Positions 24,202 to 32,688 of a stretch of 38,510 nucleotides of DNA are shown here, piece after piece. A model generated the notes under the pieces. That model saw only the letters and a program-made list of their open reading frames with translations, searched no databases and was not told the DNA's origin. Location of the stretch: assembly GCF_029688925.1 (NCBI RefSeq), contig NZ_JARUKY010000031.1:1-38510 (forward strand), read 5' to 3'. This stretch comes from Evansella sp. AB-P1. GTDB taxonomy: Bacteria > Bacillota > Bacilli > Bacillales > Salisediminibacteriaceae. Each line of letters opens with the position of its first letter. The first letter of the stretch is position 1. The position numbers and the translations under genes are program-made.

Positions 24202-25131
24202 ATTTATCCTTACATATTAATGATTTTTGTTGTTATTTTTTACGCAGGAAATATTCTTATCGGAAAAGCAATTAATGATTTGCCGCCTTTTACTATTGCA
24301 TTTTTTCGATTGTTTATTGCTTTTATTGTTATTTTTCCACTTGGATATGCTCAAGCATGGAAAAAACGAGCTACATTTATTGAATACAAAAAGCCTTTTA
24401 TCCTTATGGCATTAACTGGTGTTACCTTTTTTAATACTTTTATCTATGGGTCCCTACAATTTACTACGGCTACAAATGTTTCTATACTTGAGACATTAAT
24501 ACCTGTCATGACAGTAGTACTTAGTGCATTCGTATTAAAAGAAAGGCTCTTACGCATTCAATGGATAGGGATTTTGCTATCTGTCATAGGTGCAATTTGG
24601 GTTGTCATGGATGGACGTATTTTTCAATTAGCATCCATTGATTGGAATATTGGTGATGCAATAATGATTGGTGCTATTGTATGTTGGTCTGTTTATTCTA
24701 TTTTTGTAAAAAAATATATGCACTTTTTCCCAGTATATGGTGCACTCCTTGTTATGACGGGAATTTCTGTACTTGTTTTGTTTCCGATTGTCCTTGTGGA
24801 ATGGCTTATACTTGGATTCCCGGCTCTTATGCAAACAAACTTTATCATTAGTCTATTGTATTTAGGTATTTTCCCTTCATTAATAGCACTAGTGTTCTTC
24901 AATAAAGCGGTTGGATTATTAGGGGCATCTCAGGCTTCAGTCTTTTTGAATTTTCTTCCTGTTTTCACAATGATCGGAGCTTTCCTTTGGTTAGGAGAGA
25001 CAATAAGTTATATGCAAATTGTTGGAGCAATTGTTGTTATTATAGGTGTTCTATTAACGACTCACTTTAAAATGTATCAAAACAAAGTAAAGGGAAATAA
25101 AGAGGAGGAAATAAAGGAGCAGCGTGGGTGA
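24202..25131 (+). CDS. EamA-type drug/metabolite transporter
   Basis: A protein of about 303-309 residues with ten hydrophobic helices in two EamA halves; family motifs include NDLPPFTIAFFRLFIAF, LTGVTFFNTFIYGSLQFTTA and FLNFLPVFTMIGAFLWLGE. The substrate is unknown. The start is unclear. The ATG at 24220 has no ribosome binding site, whereas AAAGGGGG (24187-24194) lies seven bases before an in-frame ATT at 24202, and the added residues YPYIL fit the usual N-terminus. An ATG at 24195 is in another frame. I give the ATT start; the ATG at 24220 is the conservative choice. C-terminal residues are charged (KGNKEEEIKEQ). Confidence 0.82.
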   Translation: MYPYILMIFVVIFYAGNILIGKAINDLPPFTIAFFRLFIAFIVIFPLGYAQAWKKRATFIEYKKPFILMALTGVTFFNTFIYGSLQFTTATNVSILETLIPVMTVVLSAFVLKERLLRIQWIGILLSVIGAIWVVMDGRIFQLASIDWNIGDAIMIGAIVCWSVYSIFVKKYMHFFPVYGALLVMTGISVLVLFPIVLVEWLILGFPALMQTNFIISLLYLGIFPSLIALVFFNKAVGLLGASQASVFLNFLPVFTMIGAFLWLGETISYMQIVGAIVVIIGVLLTTHFKMYQNKVKGNKEEEIKEQRG

Positions 25132-25171
25132 TGTAGGAATAGGAAGCTACTTAATACGGAGGTGAAATGTA

Positions 25172-25643
25172 ATGAGTCAAGAAAAGCCGCTTGAAGTTTC
25201 TAGTGATGGGTCTTTTAAACGTCAAAAGAACCGTTTCACTAAACCAGTTGGATATAAAAAAGATGACTTACCTGTTGAATCTGGACGATATCGACTATTA
25301 TGGTCACCGGCTTGCCCGTGGGCACATCGAATAGTAATCGTCAGGAAACTTCTAGGATTAGAAAATGCTATTAGTTTAGGTACTGCAAGCCCCATTCGTC
25401 CCAATATAAATAGAGTAGATTGGGAGTTCTCTTTAGATGAAGGTGGTAAAGATCCGGTACTAGGAATAAAGTATATAAGTGAGGTATATAAGAATGCTGA
25501 TCCCGAATATGATGGTCGTCCAACTGTACCAGTCATTGTAGATATGATTAATAGAAGTGCGGGGACCAGATGCAGCGGTTTGGACAAAAACACATAAAAG
25601 AGAACATTTAAGTAGTCAAAAAGATAAGTTCTTAAGAAATTAA
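25172..25643 (+). pseudogene. Glutathionyl-hydroquinone reductase, internally deleted
   Basis: The first 127 or so residues are a typical Ecm4/YqjG glutathione-transferase-like N-terminus: FTKPVGYKKDDLPVESGRY, then the active-site SPACPWAHR with Cys48, and YDGRPTVPVIVD. The normal protein is about 320 residues, but here the frame stops at 25597. A shifted frame just after gives GPDAAVWTKTHKREHLSSQK and ends at TAA 25643; this matches the family's C-terminal GP...PHGR pattern. The middle (about 160-170 codons) is therefore missing and the junction is out of frame. GGAGG precedes the ATG at 25172. Confidence 0.7.
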
Positions 25644-25703
25644 TCCAATTGCTCGACTGCACTACTCTTTTTTTAATAAAAATGGAATGGAGTCGGTGGT
25701 GTA

Positions 25704-26204
25704 ATGAGGATAAGAGATGCAGAGATGGAAGAATTAAGTCTTATTCGTAATCAAAGAGTATGTGCATATGAAGAGTATGCATTAATGCTTTCTCACGATC
25801 ATTGGTTAGACTTAAAAAAGTCTATAACGTCAGACTCCGATATTCAGCCAGGCGTTGAGCTAATTGTTGCAGAGGATAATGGAGAAATACTTGGTAGTGT
25901 TGCTTTATTCCCTCCTAATACAGATGCTTATAAAGGGTATGTAGAGAAAATTCCTGTTCCAGAATTGCGAATGCTAGCCATTTCCCTTGTAGGTAGGGGG
26001 AGAGGCATAGGATCAGCCTTAGTGAATGAGTGTATAGATCGCACGAAAAGGAATGGCTATAATTCTATTGGACTTCATTCTGCAGATGTTATGACAAATG
26101 CTATAAAGCTTTATGAAAGGTTTGGTTTTAATCGGGTTCCAGAATTAGATTTTGAACCGTCCGATGATGGAATCCTCGTTAAAGCTTATCGACTTGATTT
26201 TTGA
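25704..26204 (+). CDS. GNAT family N-acetyltransferase
   Basis: A 166-residue GNAT acetyltransferase. The acetyl-CoA pyrophosphate loop is in ELRMLAISLVGRGRGIGSAL (the R/Q-x-x-G-x-G/A motif), followed by the C-terminal AIKLYERFGFNRV motif B. The acceptor cannot be predicted. GGAGTCGGTGGTG lies upstream of the ATG. It is followed by a 17-bp perfect bidirectional terminator facing the NSS transporter gene. Confidence 0.9.
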   Translation: MRIRDAEMEELSLIRNQRVCAYEEYALMLSHDHWLDLKKSITSDSDIQPGVELIVAEDNGEILGSVALFPPNTDAYKGYVEKIPVPELRMLAISLVGRGRGIGSALVNECIDRTKRNGYNSIGLHSADVMTNAIKLYERFGFNRVPELDFEPSDDGILVKAYRLDF

Positions 26205-26275
26205 TAAGAAAATCTAAAGACGCATGGAGCTAGTCACTTTCAGTTGAGTCAAGATTTTATAAATTCTAATAATAA

Positions 26276-26315
26276 AAAATCTCAAAATAACTATTACAAG
26301 TTATTTTGAGATTTT
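26276..26315. terminator. Bidirectional terminator, 17-bp perfect stem
   Basis: AAAATCTCAAAATAACT (26276-26292) and AGTTATTTTGAGATTTT (26299-26315) are perfect arms around a 6-base loop, between convergent acetyltransferase and transporter genes. Confidence 0.85.
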
Positions 26316-26323
26316 ACTTTATT

Positions 26324-27688
26324 CTATATAACACCTAATGAATCAAGGAATATGACGATAATAATGATAGGAATGACATATTTAATTAAAAAACTCCATG
26401 TTTTAAATAGAGGGAAGGGGTTTCCTTCCTTTTCCACTTCTTCTTTAACTCCAGCTGGCTTCCATCCCCATCCTAAGAAGAGGGCTAAAATGAGTCCAGC
26501 AAAAGGTAAAAGGACCTCAGCTGAGATAAAGTCAAACAATTCAAAAATGGTACGATCTAATATAGTAATGTGGGATAAAGGTCCAAAGGATAAAGTACAG
26601 AACAAACCAACTACTGTAATAACAGCACCAGCTATTATCGTCGCTGCCTTTCGAGACATAAGAAATTTCTCTTTTACAAATGCCACAACAACTTCAAGTA
26701 GAGAAATTGCCGATGTTAATGCTGCTACAAAAACAAAGAAAAAGAAGACAACAGCAAATATCGTACCAAAGGCCATATCCGTAAACATAGTAGGAAATGT
26801 AATAAATACTAAATCTGGCCCACTTTGAGGGTCAATTCCATAGTGGAACACAGCTGGGAAAATAATTAACCCTGCCATAATTGCTACGACTAAATCTAAA
26901 AATACGATTCCTCCTGCATTAGCAGGCAGGTTACTATTACTTCGACTATAACTTCCATACGTGACATACAAACCAGTTGCTAGACTAAGACTAAAAAATG
27001 CTTGTCCTAATGCAGCTAAAATAGTACTTGAATTAATTGCTGAAAAGTCAGGCTTTAGGAAAAACTGTAAACCAATGTGAGCATTTTCTAAGCTTAAGCT
27101 TCGAAAGACTAAAATAATGAGCAAGATAAACAGGGTTGGCATAAGAATGTTGTTCCATTTTTCAATACCCTTTTTTACTCCTCCCATTACGATGGCAACT
27201 ACAAGACCCATTAATAAAATTTGCCAAATAATCGGCATAAATGGGTTAGTAATAAATCCTTCAAACACATTTTCATAGCTTCGATCATTTGTAATTAATT
27301 GACCAGTTAATGCTAGGACAAAATAATAAAATGCCCAACCTGCTACTACAGAATAAAATGATAAAATCATAAAATTAATTAAAATACTAATATAACCATT
27401 AAAATACCATTTTGATTTTGGTTTAATGGTTTTATAGCTATCCATTGCATTAGCTCTTCCTTTTCGTCCAATGCTAATTTCTCCAATAAGTAATGGAATT
27501 CCGATTAAACAGACAAATCCTAAATATATTAAGACAAAAGCAGCACCTCCACCTTCACCTACAACAAAAGGAAATCTCCAAATGTTTCCTAAACCAATAG
27601 CGGATCCTGTTGCTGCTAACATAAAGCCAAGCTTTGTTCCCCATTGCTCTCTAGGTTCAAGAGAGCCGTTACTATTTCTCGTTGACAT
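26324..27688 (-). CDS. Sodium-dependent transporter (NSS/SNF family)
   Basis: A 454-residue neurotransmitter:sodium symporter homologue with about eleven membrane helices. The first helix has the Na+/substrate-site signature GFMLAATGSAIGLGNIWRFP, and GGGAAFVLIYLGFVCLIGIP follows, as in LeuT, Tna-T and MhsT. It probably imports an amino acid with Na+. I chose the ATG at 27688: AAAGGAGA overlaps the other ATG at 27694 and is correctly spaced for 27688. The 11-helix form (no long C-terminal extension) is usual for bacteria. Divergent gap to the right; terminator shared with the acetyltransferase gene. Confidence 0.93.
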   Translation of the reverse strand: MSTRNSNGSLEPREQWGTKLGFMLAATGSAIGLGNIWRFPFVVGEGGGAAFVLIYLGFVCLIGIPLLIGEISIGRKGRANAMDSYKTIKPKSKWYFNGYISILINFMILSFYSVVAGWAFYYFVLALTGQLITNDRSYENVFEGFITNPFMPIIWQILLMGLVVAIVMGGVKKGIEKWNNILMPTLFILLIILVFRSLSLENAHIGLQFFLKPDFSAINSSTILAALGQAFFSLSLATGLYVTYGSYSRSNSNLPANAGGIVFLDLVVAIMAGLIIFPAVFHYGIDPQSGPDLVFITFPTMFTDMAFGTIFAVVFFFFVFVAALTSAISLLEVVVAFVKEKFLMSRKAATIIAGAVITVVGLFCTLSFGPLSHITILDRTIFELFDFISAEVLLPFAGLILALFLGWGWKPAGVKEEVEKEGNPFPLFKTWSFLIKYVIPIIIIVIFLDSLGVI

Positions 27689-28054
27689 GAGCATTCTCCT
27701 TTGAAATCATAAATCCATAGACTTCTACAATAGTATGGAATATGTAATATCCATATATATACATTAGTTAAAAGCGTTAATGTGATAAAGTGATTAGACA
27801 ATTAACTATACTAGCATATTTTTTGAAATGGAACTAGGTAAAATTTTGTGAATATAAAAAAAGAATCTTTTTCTTCCGATACAATGTTTAGTGTAATTTT
27901 AAAAAGATACTGTTTGTGAATAATACGTTATATGTAACTTTGATGGAGGTTCATTTTATCTTTTTTACTTTCATTTAAATGAGTCAATTTCATAATTCGC
28001 TATTTCATTTAAAACTCGAACATTTGTACATAAAGGTTAAATTTAATTCGATGT
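27689..28054. other. AT-rich promoter gap right of the NSS gene
   Basis: No ORF or repeat was recognised in this stretch. It presumably contains the leftward promoter of the NSS transporter. A GC-rich repeat begins after it. Confidence 0.5.
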
Positions 28055-28245
28055 CCGTTTCAGACGTGTCAATTACGCCTAAGGGCAGCCCACGTCCTGT
28101 GGGCAAGGGCGTAATCCTGTCATCCTGACTGCTGCGGGCACGACCTCAACTAATTTTTAACGGCTAAATGCCGTTGAAAATGGATTTTCAGCTCGCGTTT
28201 TTCTCGCTAGAGTCGCCGTCTTTCACTACAACCGAAAATAATGTT
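28055..28245 (-). repeat. GC-rich structured intergenic repeat
   Basis: A GC-rich island with stacked hairpins: outer ATTACGCC (28072-28079) / GGCGTAAT (28108-28115), inner GCCCAC (28088-28093) / GTGGGC (28099-28104), and ACGGC/GCCGT at about 28160-28174. Read on the minus strand it contains GAAAGACGGCGACTC and AAAACGCGAGCTGAAAATCC, words I recall from a Bacillaceae repeat related to the one at 22930-23045. No ORF is present. The interval 28246-28425 is AT-rich leader before the next gene. Confidence 0.5.
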
Positions 28246-28428
28246 CGTCTTTTTCAACAAATTTTTTTTATGAAATTCATTCAAATAAGCAGGATTATGA
28301 ATAAGGTAATAGAATTTGTTTAGTATTCCGAAGAAATAAAGAGATTGGAAATTGAAGGCGAGAGAAAGAGGATAAAATGGTATGACACCATTGCCAACAT
28401 GAATCTATATTTAAGAGGAGGAATAATG

Positions 28429-29373
28429 ATGAAATACAGACGATTAGGTAGAACAGGTTTAAAAGTGAGTGAAATTAGTTTAGGAAGCTGGTTAACGTAC
28501 GGGAAAACGGTTGAAGACAATATTGCAGAAAAAACCATCCATAAAGCGTATGAATTAGGGATTAACTTCTTTGACTCTGCTAATGTATATGAAAGGGGAG
28601 AAGGAGAACGAGTTATGGCAGCAGCCTTAAAAGAGTATCCACGTGAATCTTATGTCATTACTACAAAAGCCTTTTGGCCAATGGGGGAGGGGCCAAATGA
28701 CCGAGGTTTATCTAGAAAGCACGTAACGGAACAATTACATGCTAGCTTAAAACGTATGAAGCTTGACTATGTGGATATTTTTTATTGCCATCGTTATGAT
28801 CCTGAAACACCTGTAGAAGAAACGTTACGTACGATTGATGACTTAGTTAGACAAGGAAAAATCTTATATGCAGGGGTAAGTGAATGGACTGCTGCACAAA
28901 TTGAAGAAGCGATGAGAGTAGCAGATAAATATTTATTAAATAGAATTGTAGTGAATCAACCAGTTTATAACATGGTAAACAGATATATTGAAAATGAAGT
29001 AATTCCTGTCAGTGAGAAATATGGTGTAGGTCAAGTAGTATTTTCCCCATTAGCACAAGGTGTGTTAACAGGAAAGTACAAGGGTGGTAAAGTACCAGAA
29101 GATAGCCGTGCTGCAAATGATTCCACTAATAGATTTATTTCTAAATTTATGAATGATGATGTGTATAGTAAAGTTGAAAAGCTTGAAGGTGTAGCGAATG
29201 ATTTAAATATTACGTTACCTGAACTTGCTTTAGCTTGGATTCTTAGACAGGAAAACGTTGCAAGTGCGTTAATTGGTGCAAGTAAACCTGAACAAGTAGA
29301 GCAAAATGTTAAAGCCATTGATGTAACACTTTCAACTGATATTCTTGAAAAAATTGAAGGTATTTTAGCTTAA
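28429..29373 (+). CDS. Aldo/keto reductase, Kv-beta-like (third of three)
   Basis: A 314-residue reductase that starts KYRRLGRTGLKVSEISLGSW, the form typical of the Kv-beta/AKR6-like branch rather than that of the genes at 1135 and 14126. The catalytic Asp49, Tyr54 (FFDSANVY), the Lys in ITTKAFW and the His in YCHRYD are present. I chose the second of two adjacent ATGs (28426 and 28429), as AGAGGAGG at 28414-28421 is better spaced for it; a reading frame extends upstream to 28345 but lacks a ribosome binding site. A bidirectional terminator follows. The substrate is unknown. Confidence 0.92.
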   Translation: MKYRRLGRTGLKVSEISLGSWLTYGKTVEDNIAEKTIHKAYELGINFFDSANVYERGEGERVMAAALKEYPRESYVITTKAFWPMGEGPNDRGLSRKHVTEQLHASLKRMKLDYVDIFYCHRYDPETPVEETLRTIDDLVRQGKILYAGVSEWTAAQIEEAMRVADKYLLNRIVVNQPVYNMVNRYIENEVIPVSEKYGVGQVVFSPLAQGVLTGKYKGGKVPEDSRAANDSTNRFISKFMNDDVYSKVEKLEGVANDLNITLPELALAWILRQENVASALIGASKPEQVEQNVKAIDVTLSTDILEKIEGILA

Positions 29374-29413
29374 TTCATTTTTTGCTAATTAGATTATTTT
29401 GTGTTTCTATAAT

Positions 29414-29453
29414 AAAAACGCTAGGTGCCACTAAAACACCCAGCGTTTTTTTA
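29414..29453. terminator. Bidirectional terminator
   Basis: AAAAACGCTAGGTG (29414-29427) and CACCCAGCGTTTTT (29437-29450) pair with one mismatch, between the convergent reductase and PRC-barrel genes. Confidence 0.85.
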
Positions 29454-29456
29454 CTG

Positions 29457-30212
29457 TTACTTTTCATATGATTCATATAATAGTTTTTCATCGACCTCGG
29501 TAAATGGTTTATCTAATTCGAAAAATGGCCCATTTTTAATTTTATCTTTTGGAAGATCAACATATATTTTTTTCTCATGGTAAGATATTCTTTCAATCCA
29601 ATCTACTGACAAAACAACAAATTTCCCAATTAGCCAATTAGCAGTTGATGCTACAAAATACTTTATTCTCCAATTTTCATCATCTATTATAAAATCCGAA
29701 ACATGACCAATTTCTCCATCTTTTGCAATAATGGAATAGCCCGATAGACTGCCTCTCATTTCATTCACACTACGTAATTTTTTCTCTTCTTGTTCAGGTG
29801 TTAAGTCAGTTACTTCTTTATTACTATTTAATCGCTTTAACTCTTGCGGAGTCGAAAATTCGCCCCAAAGCCTATTGTTATCTAAATAACTCCAATAATG
29901 CGGCCATCCAAAGTGAGTATTTAATAAAATTTCCTGCTTACGAGTAACAGGTTGATTTTCTTGTATACTAGGGCTATTTTTTATTTCCTCTTTTGAATCA
30001 AAAATATTAACGGTAAAATTCTCAAAATCAACGTAATCAAAAGAAATAGGGGATACCAATACCTTTCTCCCAGGTAGCCATTTTATCGTATCAATTACTA
30101 GATAACGTAACACCCAATTATCCTCATCAAAATAAATGTCTTTCACCTTTCCTAATTGACCATCTGTAGCTTGTACATTAAATTCTTGTATTCTAGAGGA
30201 AAAAATAAACAT
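29457..30212 (-). CDS. Protein with two PRC-barrel domains
   Basis: A 251-residue cytoplasmic protein with two PRC-barrel-like repeats, at about 4-75 (VQATDGQLGKVKDIYFDEDNWVLRYLVID) and 151-231 (IIAKDGEIGHVSDFIIDDENWRIKYFVAS). The linker contains the FGWPHYWSYLD block seen in other two-repeat members. PRC-barrels occur in photosynthetic reaction centres, in RimM and in many stress-related proteins; in Bacillaceae the role is unknown. AGGAGG lies before the ATG. A lone gene. Confidence 0.88.
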   Translation of the reverse strand: MFIFSSRIQEFNVQATDGQLGKVKDIYFDEDNWVLRYLVIDTIKWLPGRKVLVSPISFDYVDFENFTVNIFDSKEEIKNSPSIQENQPVTRKQEILLNTHFGWPHYWSYLDNNRLWGEFSTPQELKRLNSNKEVTDLTPEQEEKKLRSVNEMRGSLSGYSIIAKDGEIGHVSDFIIDDENWRIKYFVASTANWLIGKFVVLSVDWIERISYHEKKIYVDLPKDKIKNGPFFELDKPFTEVDEKLLYESYEK

Positions 30213-30334
30213 TTTAACCTTACCTCCTAATTAATTTGAATTTTACAGCAAACTTAATAAACTTGTTATTTTTCCATATCCATTTGTGCAAAGATTGAAA
30301 CATTAGAATACCTGAATGTAGGAGTAGTAAAAAT

Positions 30335-30366
30335 AAACCCCAGTAACATAATCGTTACTGGGGTTT
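30335..30366 (-). terminator. Terminator of the DUF5050-like lipoprotein
   Basis: AAACCCCAGTAAC (30335-30347) and GTTACTGGGGTTT (30354-30366) are perfect 13-bp arms around a 6-base loop, starting two bases past the stop; the minus-strand tail is TTTATTTTTAC. Confidence 0.88.
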
Positions 30367-30368
30367 GT

Positions 30369-31571
30369 TTAGTCTGGAACAATTTCCTTTGAATTAAATG
30401 TTGCCTTCTCAATCATATAGTATGAGACATACCCTTGACGCATAAATTCACCAAAAAGGATTGAGTCAAAAACATGTATGGAATAGATGACTGAATTTAT
30501 AGGTTCAACATTATTACCATCTCTATCTGATTTATATACATTTCTTTGTGCCTCCGAAGCAGCGGTCGAGAAATATATGCTATTTTCATCAACATTAAAA
30601 TAATCAATTCTATCTTCTATGACATTAGTAAGCTGCCAATCGTCAGTAGAAAAACGAAAGAGACCTGTTCCACCGTCACCTCTTGTAAAGTATAGATCAG
30701 TACCTTCAAAGATGAATTCACCGTATCCTTCATCCGACATATGCTGTACATCGTTTCCATGAATGTCTCCAAGGTTATATCCGTCCAAGCTATAAAAGAC
30801 GATGTTATCTCCTGACATACTAAAACCACTGGTGGCATAAGGCAAAATTTCTAGATTATCATTATCTAAAGATAATCGATGAATATGAGGTGCTTGCATT
30901 TCTTCGTTTTCCATTACAAAAAGAAGTTCACCTTGATAATAATGAAGATCTAATACTGGTTCATTAATAATAACCTCACTATCTGTTCCATCAATTTTTA
31001 TTTTATTTAATGATTTCTCCTCGTATGGACCAGCTAGTTCAATGTAATAAACCCAATCTCCTATAACATGGATATCTCGTACAGAATGATTTGTTAATTG
31101 ACTGGAATTTGAACCATCATCGTTCATCTTATATAAATGGTTATTTTCTTTATGATTTGCAAAGAAAATCTCGTCATCTACGATGTGATATTTTCCACCT
31201 ACACGTACATTATTACTACTGTTACCAGCTCCTTCAGTATAAACCTCGTTATCATTCGTAACTCCATCATCATTGTTTGAATCATTTTCTCCTATTACTT
31301 CATTATTTGTATTTCCGTTGGTTTGACTGTCATTTGCTTCATTATTAACATCATTATCATTTCCATTACTGTTTGAATCGTTATTTGATGTTGAATGATC
31401 ACTTCCTTCATTAGTTTCATGCTCTGTTTCCTCATCATTTGTTTGTTCCGTTGCTTGATTTAATACTTCACTAACAATCCCTTCTAATAATTCAGAACAG
31501 GCTGATAATAGAAATACAGCACTTACGACTAAAATAATTGGACTACAAGTCTTAATAAACCATTGCTTCAC
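30369..31571 (-). CDS. Lipoprotein with DUF5050-like beta-propeller
   Basis: A 400-residue lipoprotein. The signal peptide ends in LLSAC (Cys25). Residues about 40-120 are a highly acidic Asn/Asp/Ser/Glu linker; about 125-400 form repeating beta units such as GDWVYYIELAGPYEEKSLNKI and ENSIYFSTAASE, with recurrent YY-I and KIKIDGT patterns, as in DUF5050 propeller-like domains. It would be anchored outside the membrane with the propeller held away by the flexible linker. Ligand unknown. The upstream ATG has AAGGAGGAG. Confidence 0.82.
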   Translation of the reverse strand: MKQWFIKTCSPIILVVSAVFLLSACSELLEGIVSEVLNQATEQTNDEETEHETNEGSDHSTSNNDSNSNGNDNDVNNEANDSQTNGNTNNEVIGENDSNNDDGVTNDNEVYTEGAGNSSNNVRVGGKYHIVDDEIFFANHKENNHLYKMNDDGSNSSQLTNHSVRDIHVIGDWVYYIELAGPYEEKSLNKIKIDGTDSEVIINEPVLDLHYYQGELLFVMENEEMQAPHIHRLSLDNDNLEILPYATSGFSMSGDNIVFYSLDGYNLGDIHGNDVQHMSDEGYGEFIFEGTDLYFTRGDGGTGLFRFSTDDWQLTNVIEDRIDYFNVDENSIYFSTAASEAQRNVYKSDRDGNNVEPINSVIYSIHVFDSILFGEFMRQGYVSYYMIEKATFNSKEIVPD

Positions 31572-31797
31572 AATGCTCCTCCTTCGCTAAAACTGCATTG
31601 TCTTTCGTATCCATTTTAAAATAGAGGAGTGGAAACAAAAATTATCCTAAAGTATAGTTTTCGTACTGAATAAGAGGTAATACAAACACATATGTTTGAT
31701 TCAGTGAAATCATAATGGATAGAGGATCTAATAATAATGCGTCAGTGGTATATACTTAAATTTCATTGATTAGAAGTAATTCTGTATAAAAATAAAT
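31572..31797. other. Intergenic gap without identified features
   Basis: This part of the 335-bp gap between the lipoprotein start and the small membrane protein is AT-rich. I see no ORF, repeat or clear promoter beyond the presumed leftward lipoprotein promoter. Confidence 0.45.
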
Positions 31798-31838
31798 GGA
31801 TCTGACAAATTAGGTAGCAATACTAATCTATCAGATCC
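31789..31838 (-). terminator. Terminator-like hairpin of the 60-aa protein gene
   Basis: GGATCTGA (31798-31805) and TCAGATCC (31831-31838), with inner ATTAG/CTAAT pairing, form a stem followed on the minus strand by ATTTATTTTTAT. Confidence 0.6.
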
Positions 31839-31906
31839 AAATTATAAGTAATGAAAGTTGGTTTAAACCACACACTGATGTACTCTCTTTTCTCATTTTG
31901 TATTTT

Positions 31907-32089
31907 TTATAATAGTATTAATAAGGATAAAATATAAACAACGATAAATAATATTCCAATACATAAAAGGGTGGTTGCTGTTGTTTTACTACGATTACTT
32001 AAGAAAAAATAGATACCAATTCCCCCAAATGTTCCTGCTAATAAAAACAATACTATTCCTAAAAAGACAATAATCATTTCTGTTCCCAT
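31907..32089 (-). CDS. Small two-helix membrane protein
   Basis: A 60-residue protein with two hydrophobic segments (about 4-29 and 38-59) separated by a short basic loop (SNRSKTT). AGGAGA lies eight bases before the ATG, and a terminator-like hairpin follows, so it looks real. It lies downstream of the Xre/membrane-protein pair on the same strand, with a 63-bp gap. No family recognised; possibly a stress or immunity-type small protein, which is speculation. Confidence 0.6.
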   Translation of the reverse strand: MGTEMIIVFLGIVLFLLAGTFGGIGIYFFLSNRSKTTATTLLCIGILFIVVYILSLLILL

Positions 32090-32152
32090 TAATAATTTCT
32101 CCTACAAAAGTATTTTTGTTGTTAAACCCATGATACTATCTTTTGATGCAGA

Positions 32153-32440
32153 TTAATAATTTTTAGCCCATGTTAGAGTATAAGCAACTATTTGAATTAA
32201 TGGATATAATAACAAAATGATAATAGGATAGTAAGGAAAGGAATCTATAATAAATGGATACACCAGAAGAAGTCCGCAAAGAATAGGAAAAGCATAAATT
32301 AAGCTAATGTAAGCATTCCGACATGCTTTAGCAGTAATTAAGATTTCTCGTTCATCACTTTCTTCTAGCAACTCTGGAGGAGTAAATATTGTCTTTTCCC
32401 ATGAGTTTCTTTTATTTTTCTTATGAATTTCGATAAACAA
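32153..32440 (-). CDS. Membrane protein partner of Xre regulator
   Basis: A 95-residue protein with a polar N-terminus (about 1-42) and two hydrophobic segments (about 44-64 and 70-89). It starts with TTG at 32440, directly after the HTH gene stop at 32443, so translation is probably coupled; the only GGAGG is inside the HTH gene end. Small membrane proteins after YgzD-type Xre regulators are common in Bacillaceae. Their function is not established. Confidence 0.65.
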   Translation of the reverse strand: MFIEIHKKNKRNSWEKTIFTPPELLEESDEREILITAKACRNAYISLIYAFPILCGLLLVYPFIIDSFPYYPIIILLLYPLIQIVAYTLTWAKNY

Positions 32441-32442
32441 TC

Positions 32443-32658
32443 TTAACCATCTTTATCATCCTCCATATAAAAGATTTGTTCAATTGGTAAATGAAAAGTT
32501 TGACTAATTTTCATTGCAAGTAAAAGGGAAGGAACATAGCTCCTTTTTTCCAGTGTAACAATTGTTTGCCTTGTTACGTTAACCTTCCTAGCAAGATCAC
32601 TTTGTGTGAGATTATTCTTAGCACGTAATTCATTTACATAATTTTTTATGGTCACCAT
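32443..32658 (-). CDS. Xre-family HTH regulator (YgzD-like)
   Basis: A short DNA-binding protein of 71 residues. A helix-turn-helix spans about residues 6-60: NELRAKNNLTQSDLARKVNV, then TRQTIVTLEKRSYVPSL, as in the YgzD/Cro-CI-like group whose members end in FYMEDD. Three starts are possible (GTG 32664, ATG 32658, GTG 32655), because AGGTGG at 32665-32670 and overlapping bases could serve any of them; I give the ATG. It probably controls itself and the downstream membrane gene through the operator at 32689-32725. Confidence 0.85.
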   Translation of the reverse strand: MVTIKNYVNELRAKNNLTQSDLARKVNVTRQTIVTLEKRSYVPSLLLAMKISQTFHLPIEQIFYMEDDKDG

Positions 32659-32688
32659 CTCCACCTACCACTTTTTGTCAATTATATT

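Noticed and set aside
28345-28428. Longer N-terminus of the third aldo/keto reductase
   Set aside because: The upstream extension lacks a ribosome binding site, contains the AGAGGAGG of the real start, and is not part of the family.
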